NCBI GenBank assembly: GCA_964246985.1
Contig: CAXTSE010000007.1
Span: forward strand, 62,001-126,000
Length of the DNA: 64,000 nt
Direction of reading: 5' to 3'
DNA from: CAXTSE01 sp964246985
Lineage (GTDB): Bacteria; Actinomycetota; Actinomycetes; Actinomycetales; Microbacteriaceae
The notes under the pieces: generated by a model
The model's database searches: none
What the model saw: only the letters and a program-made list of their open reading frames with translations
Told to the model about the DNA's origin: nothing
Made by a program: the position numbers and the translations under genes
Shown here: piece by piece, positions 61,665 through 64,000 of the stretch
Numbering within the stretch: position 1 is the stretch's first letter
Layout of the letters: each line of letters opens with the position of its first letter

Positions 61665-62648
61665 TCAGACCGCGCTCGCGGCCGTCTCCTTCTCGGACTC
61701 CTCGAGAGCGAGCTCGATGAGCTCCTTCGGGAGGTCGGACAGGAAGTGCTCGGCATCCAGCGTGGCGACGGTGCCCGATCCGGCGGCGGTGATCGCCTGC
61801 TTGTAGGTGGGGTCGATGACGTCTCCCGCGGCGAAGACGCCGCGCAGGCTGGTGCGCGAGCTGCGCCCGTCGACGGCGATGGTGCCCTCGGGGGTGAGGT
61901 CCAGCTGGCCGTGAACGAGGTGCGTGCGCGGGTCCGACCCGATCGCCACGAACAGCCCGGTCACGTCGAGGGTCGTCTCGGTGCCGTCGACCGTGCTAAC
62001 GAGCCCGATGCCGGCGACGCGGTCGTCGCCGTAGATGTGGGCGACCTCGCTGTTCCACACGAACTCGATCTTCGGGTCGGCGAACGCGCGGTCCTGCATC
62101 GCGGCGGACGCCCGGAGGCTGTCGCGGCGGTGCACGAGGTAGACCTTGTCGGCGAAGCGCGTCAGGAAGGTGGCCTCCTCGATCGCAGAGTCGCCGCCGC
62201 CGACGACCGCGACCGTCTTCTGGCGGAAGAAGGCCCCGTCGCACGTGGCGCACCAGGAGACACCGTAACCACTCAGGCGGGTTTCATCCTCGAGGCCCAG
62301 CTTGCGATACGCCGATCCGGTGGCGTAGATGATCGACAGGGCCTCGTGGACGCTCCCGTCGCCGAGGGTGACCCGCTTCACGTCGCCGTCGAGCTCGAGC
62401 GAGGTGACGTCGTCGTAGACGATCTCGGTGCCGAAGCGCTCGGCCTGCTGCTGCATGCGGGTCATCAGGTCGGGGCCCATGACGCCCTCGGGGAAGCCGG
62501 GGAAGTTGTCGACCTCGGTGGTCTTCATCAGCTCGCCGCCGAACTCGACCGAGCTCGCGATGAGCAGGGGGCGCATATTGGCGCGCGCCGCGTAGATGGC
62601 CGCCGTGTAGCCGGCGGGACCCGAGCCGATGATGATGATCTGACGCAT
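61665..62648 (-). CDS. trxB: thioredoxin reductase
   Basis: A 327-residue flavoprotein. The FAD site is IIIIGSGPAGYTAAIYAAR (residues 4-22), the redox pair is C133-A-T-C136, the NADPH site is VVGGGDSAIEEA, and the second FAD motif is GVFAAGDVID. It passes electrons from NADPH to thioredoxin. It follows the murJ-type gene after 80 bp, the usual actinobacterial order. Confidence 0.96.
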   Translation of the reverse strand: MRQIIIIGSGPAGYTAAIYAARANMRPLLIASSVEFGGELMKTTEVDNFPGFPEGVMGPDLMTRMQQQAERFGTEIVYDDVTSLELDGDVKRVTLGDGSVHEALSIIYATGSAYRKLGLEDETRLSGYGVSWCATCDGAFFRQKTVAVVGGGDSAIEEATFLTRFADKVYLVHRRDSLRASAAMQDRAFADPKIEFVWNSEVAHIYGDDRVAGIGLVSTVDGTETTLDVTGLFVAIGSDPRTHLVHGQLDLTPEGTIAVDGRSSRTSLRGVFAAGDVIDPTYKQAITAAGSGTVATLDAEHFLSDLPKELIELALEESEKETAASAV

Positions 62649-62728
62649 GATCTTCTCTCCGTGACGGTCAGCCTGTGCTCACCAGGAACTAGAACACATC
62701 CTAGGCATGGGGCATTCCCGCCGAGCGG

Positions 62729-64000
62729 TCACGAGCGCCCCCTCAGACGGCGGATCACGCCGCCGAGATCGTGGACGTCCGGTACGCGCGCCACGGCCAG
62801 CGCCCCGAGGTAGACGCCGAGGGTCACCACACCGATCGCGGCGACGGAGACGGCACCGGGCAGGGGGCCGGACACCGCGAACCCGTCGCCGTCGGCAGGC
62901 AGCCCGCCGAGCAGGGCGAGCATGCCGACGCCGGCGGCCGCGGCGGGGATGGTCGCGAGCAGGTAGGCGCCGAAGCTGCGCCCCACCCGCGCCCCGTCGA
63001 TCCCGCCGAGACGCGAGCGCAGGAGCAGGATCGCGACGACGGACTGCACCGTCCCCGCTATCGACGTCGTGAGAGCGATTCCCGCTGCGACGAGGGGATC
63101 GGGTGCCACGGCCCACACGAGGAGGGCGCCGACCACGAAGAGCGACGCCTGGACGAGCTGGAACAGGAACGGGGTGCGGGTGTCGCCGAGCGCGTAGTAG
63201 GCCCGCTGGACGAGGAACAGCACGCTGAACGGCACGAGCCCGACGAGGTAGGCGAGCAGGACGCCGGCGATGCCGACGACCTCACGAGGCGTGCCGCCGA
63301 ACACGGCGGCGAAGGGGATCGCGGCCGCGGCGAGCGCCGCCGCCGCGCCGGTCACCAGAAGCCCGACGATGCGCAGGGACGACGACAGGCCCTCGCGCAC
63401 CCCGGCCAGGTCTCCGTCGCGAGCGTGGTGGCTCATCCGCGTGAAGTAGGGGGTCGCGATCGAGACGGCGACGATCGAGTGCGGGAGCATGAAGATCAGC
63501 CAGGCCGTGCGCAGCACCGCCACCGACGCGTCGTCCGCACCCGCGGTGAAGGCGACGTTGCTCTGGACGATGCCGGCGAGCTGCGTGACGAGGATCATGC
63601 CGAACGTCCAGCCGGCCGCGCGCCCGGTCGCACCGAGTCCGACTCCGCGCCACCCGAAGTCGGGGCGGAACGAGAGGCCCGTGCGGCGCCAGAACACGAG
63701 GAGGATCAGCGCCTGGGTCGCCACGCCGAGCGAGGCCCCGCCGCCGAGCAGGGCGACCTGGCCGGCGGTCCACGTGCCCGGATCCCGGTGGGCCGGGTCG
63801 ACTCCGAAGGCGCTCGCGAAGATCAGCAGAGTCGCGATGACCACGACGTTGTTGATCACCGGGGCCCACGTGAACGGTCCGAAGACGCCCCGCGCATTGA
63901 GCACCTCGCCGAGGAGGCTGTAGAGCGCGTAGAAGAAGATCTGCGGCAGACACCAGTAGGTGAGGGACACAGCCAGCGCGAGACCGCCGCCCGCCAGCGC
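62729..64000 (-). CDS. murJ: lipid II flippase MurJ, partial (cut by right edge)
   Basis: The last 424 codons of a MATE-like MVF-family flippase are present; the N-terminus lies beyond 64000. About ten helices are visible. LVQRAYYALGDTRTPFLFQL and LPHSIVAVSIATPYFTRMS are typical of MurJ/MviN. It flips lipid II across the membrane; in mycobacteria the FHA protein FhaA (a homologue is at 28520) binds its partner domain. A pseudokinase C-terminal domain, as in the Mycobacterium protein, is absent; the protein ends shortly after the last helix (IRRLRGRS). Confidence 0.92.
   Translation of the reverse strand, partial: ALAGGGLALAVSLTYWCLPQIFFYALYSLLGEVLNARGVFGPFTWAPVINNVVVIATLLIFASAFGVDPAHRDPGTWTAGQVALLGGGASLGVATQALILLVFWRRTGLSFRPDFGWRGVGLGATGRAAGWTFGMILVTQLAGIVQSNVAFTAGADDASVAVLRTAWLIFMLPHSIVAVSIATPYFTRMSHHARDGDLAGVREGLSSSLRIVGLLVTGAAAALAAAAIPFAAVFGGTPREVVGIAGVLLAYLVGLVPFSVLFLVQRAYYALGDTRTPFLFQLVQASLFVVGALLVWAVAPDPLVAAGIALTTSIAGTVQSVVAILLLRSRLGGIDGARVGRSFGAYLLATIPAAAAGVGMLALLGGLPADGDGFAVSGPLPGAVSVAAIGVVTLGVYLGALAVARVPDVHDLGGVIRRLRGRS

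Overview
The window is high-GC chromosomal DNA from an actinomycete, most likely a member of Microbacteriaceae (Micrococcales). The evidence is the actinobacterial origin block (dnaA, dnaN, gnd, recF, a DUF721/DciA-like gene, gyrB, gyrA, DUF3566), the fhaA-fhaB-pstP-rodA-pbpA-pknA-pknB operon, crgA, NucS in the mismatch-repair role, a class E sortase, and many genes with a TANNNT -10 box 6-7 nt upstream of the start codon. It comes from a draft scaffold: ten Ns (4178-4187) interrupt a peptidase gene.

Layout. 1-28 kb is accessory and metabolic. It holds a Cys-paired repeat surface protein with an LALTG anchor, a serine-hydrolase gene with beta-lactamase-type motifs, an M13 metallopeptidase broken by the gap, a MATE exporter, a divergent LacI/MFS pair with a double operator, a phosphoesterase-nucS pair, and HAD and OhrR-like genes. 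A type III polyketide synthase-methyltransferase-flavoprotein operon follows, then a four-gene type VII-type toxin module (YbaB-like protein, EspC/WXG-like protein, TNT-domain toxin, small putative immunity protein plus a frameshifted second copy). The rest of this part is a complete methylcitrate-cycle operon (gntR-prpD-prpB-prpC), an aldo/keto reductase, an MFS exporter, a molybdopterin oxidoreductase, a decayed phosphotransferase gene, a LysE-type exporter and tRNA-Leu.

28.5-37.3 kb is the Ser/Thr kinase and elongation operon, with FHA adaptors, the PP2C phosphatase, RodA, a class B PBP and two PASTA-type kinases. 37.3-42.4 kb carries an amidotransferase, a 53-residue membrane protein, the class E sortase, crgA, an active rhomboid, a rhomboid that appears catalytically dead, and a cyclophilin. 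tRNA-Ala and tRNA-Ile follow.

42.7-58.8 kb is the replication origin. DUF3566, gyrA, gyrB, the DUF721 gene, recF, gnd, dnaN and dnaA read leftward. rpmH, rnpA, yidD, yidC, jag, rsmG, parA and parB read rightward. DnaA boxes lie on both sides of dnaA and two parS sites flank rsmG. The right end holds ddl, an aminotransferase, trxA, trxB and a murJ gene cut by the window edge.

The most unusual items are the TNT toxin module with tandem immunity-like genes, the srs-like phenolic-lipid operon, the pseudo-rhomboid beside an active rhomboid, the chimeric contig end at the assembly gap, the widespread leaderless-type promoters, and an extra DnaA-box cluster about 12 kb from the origin.
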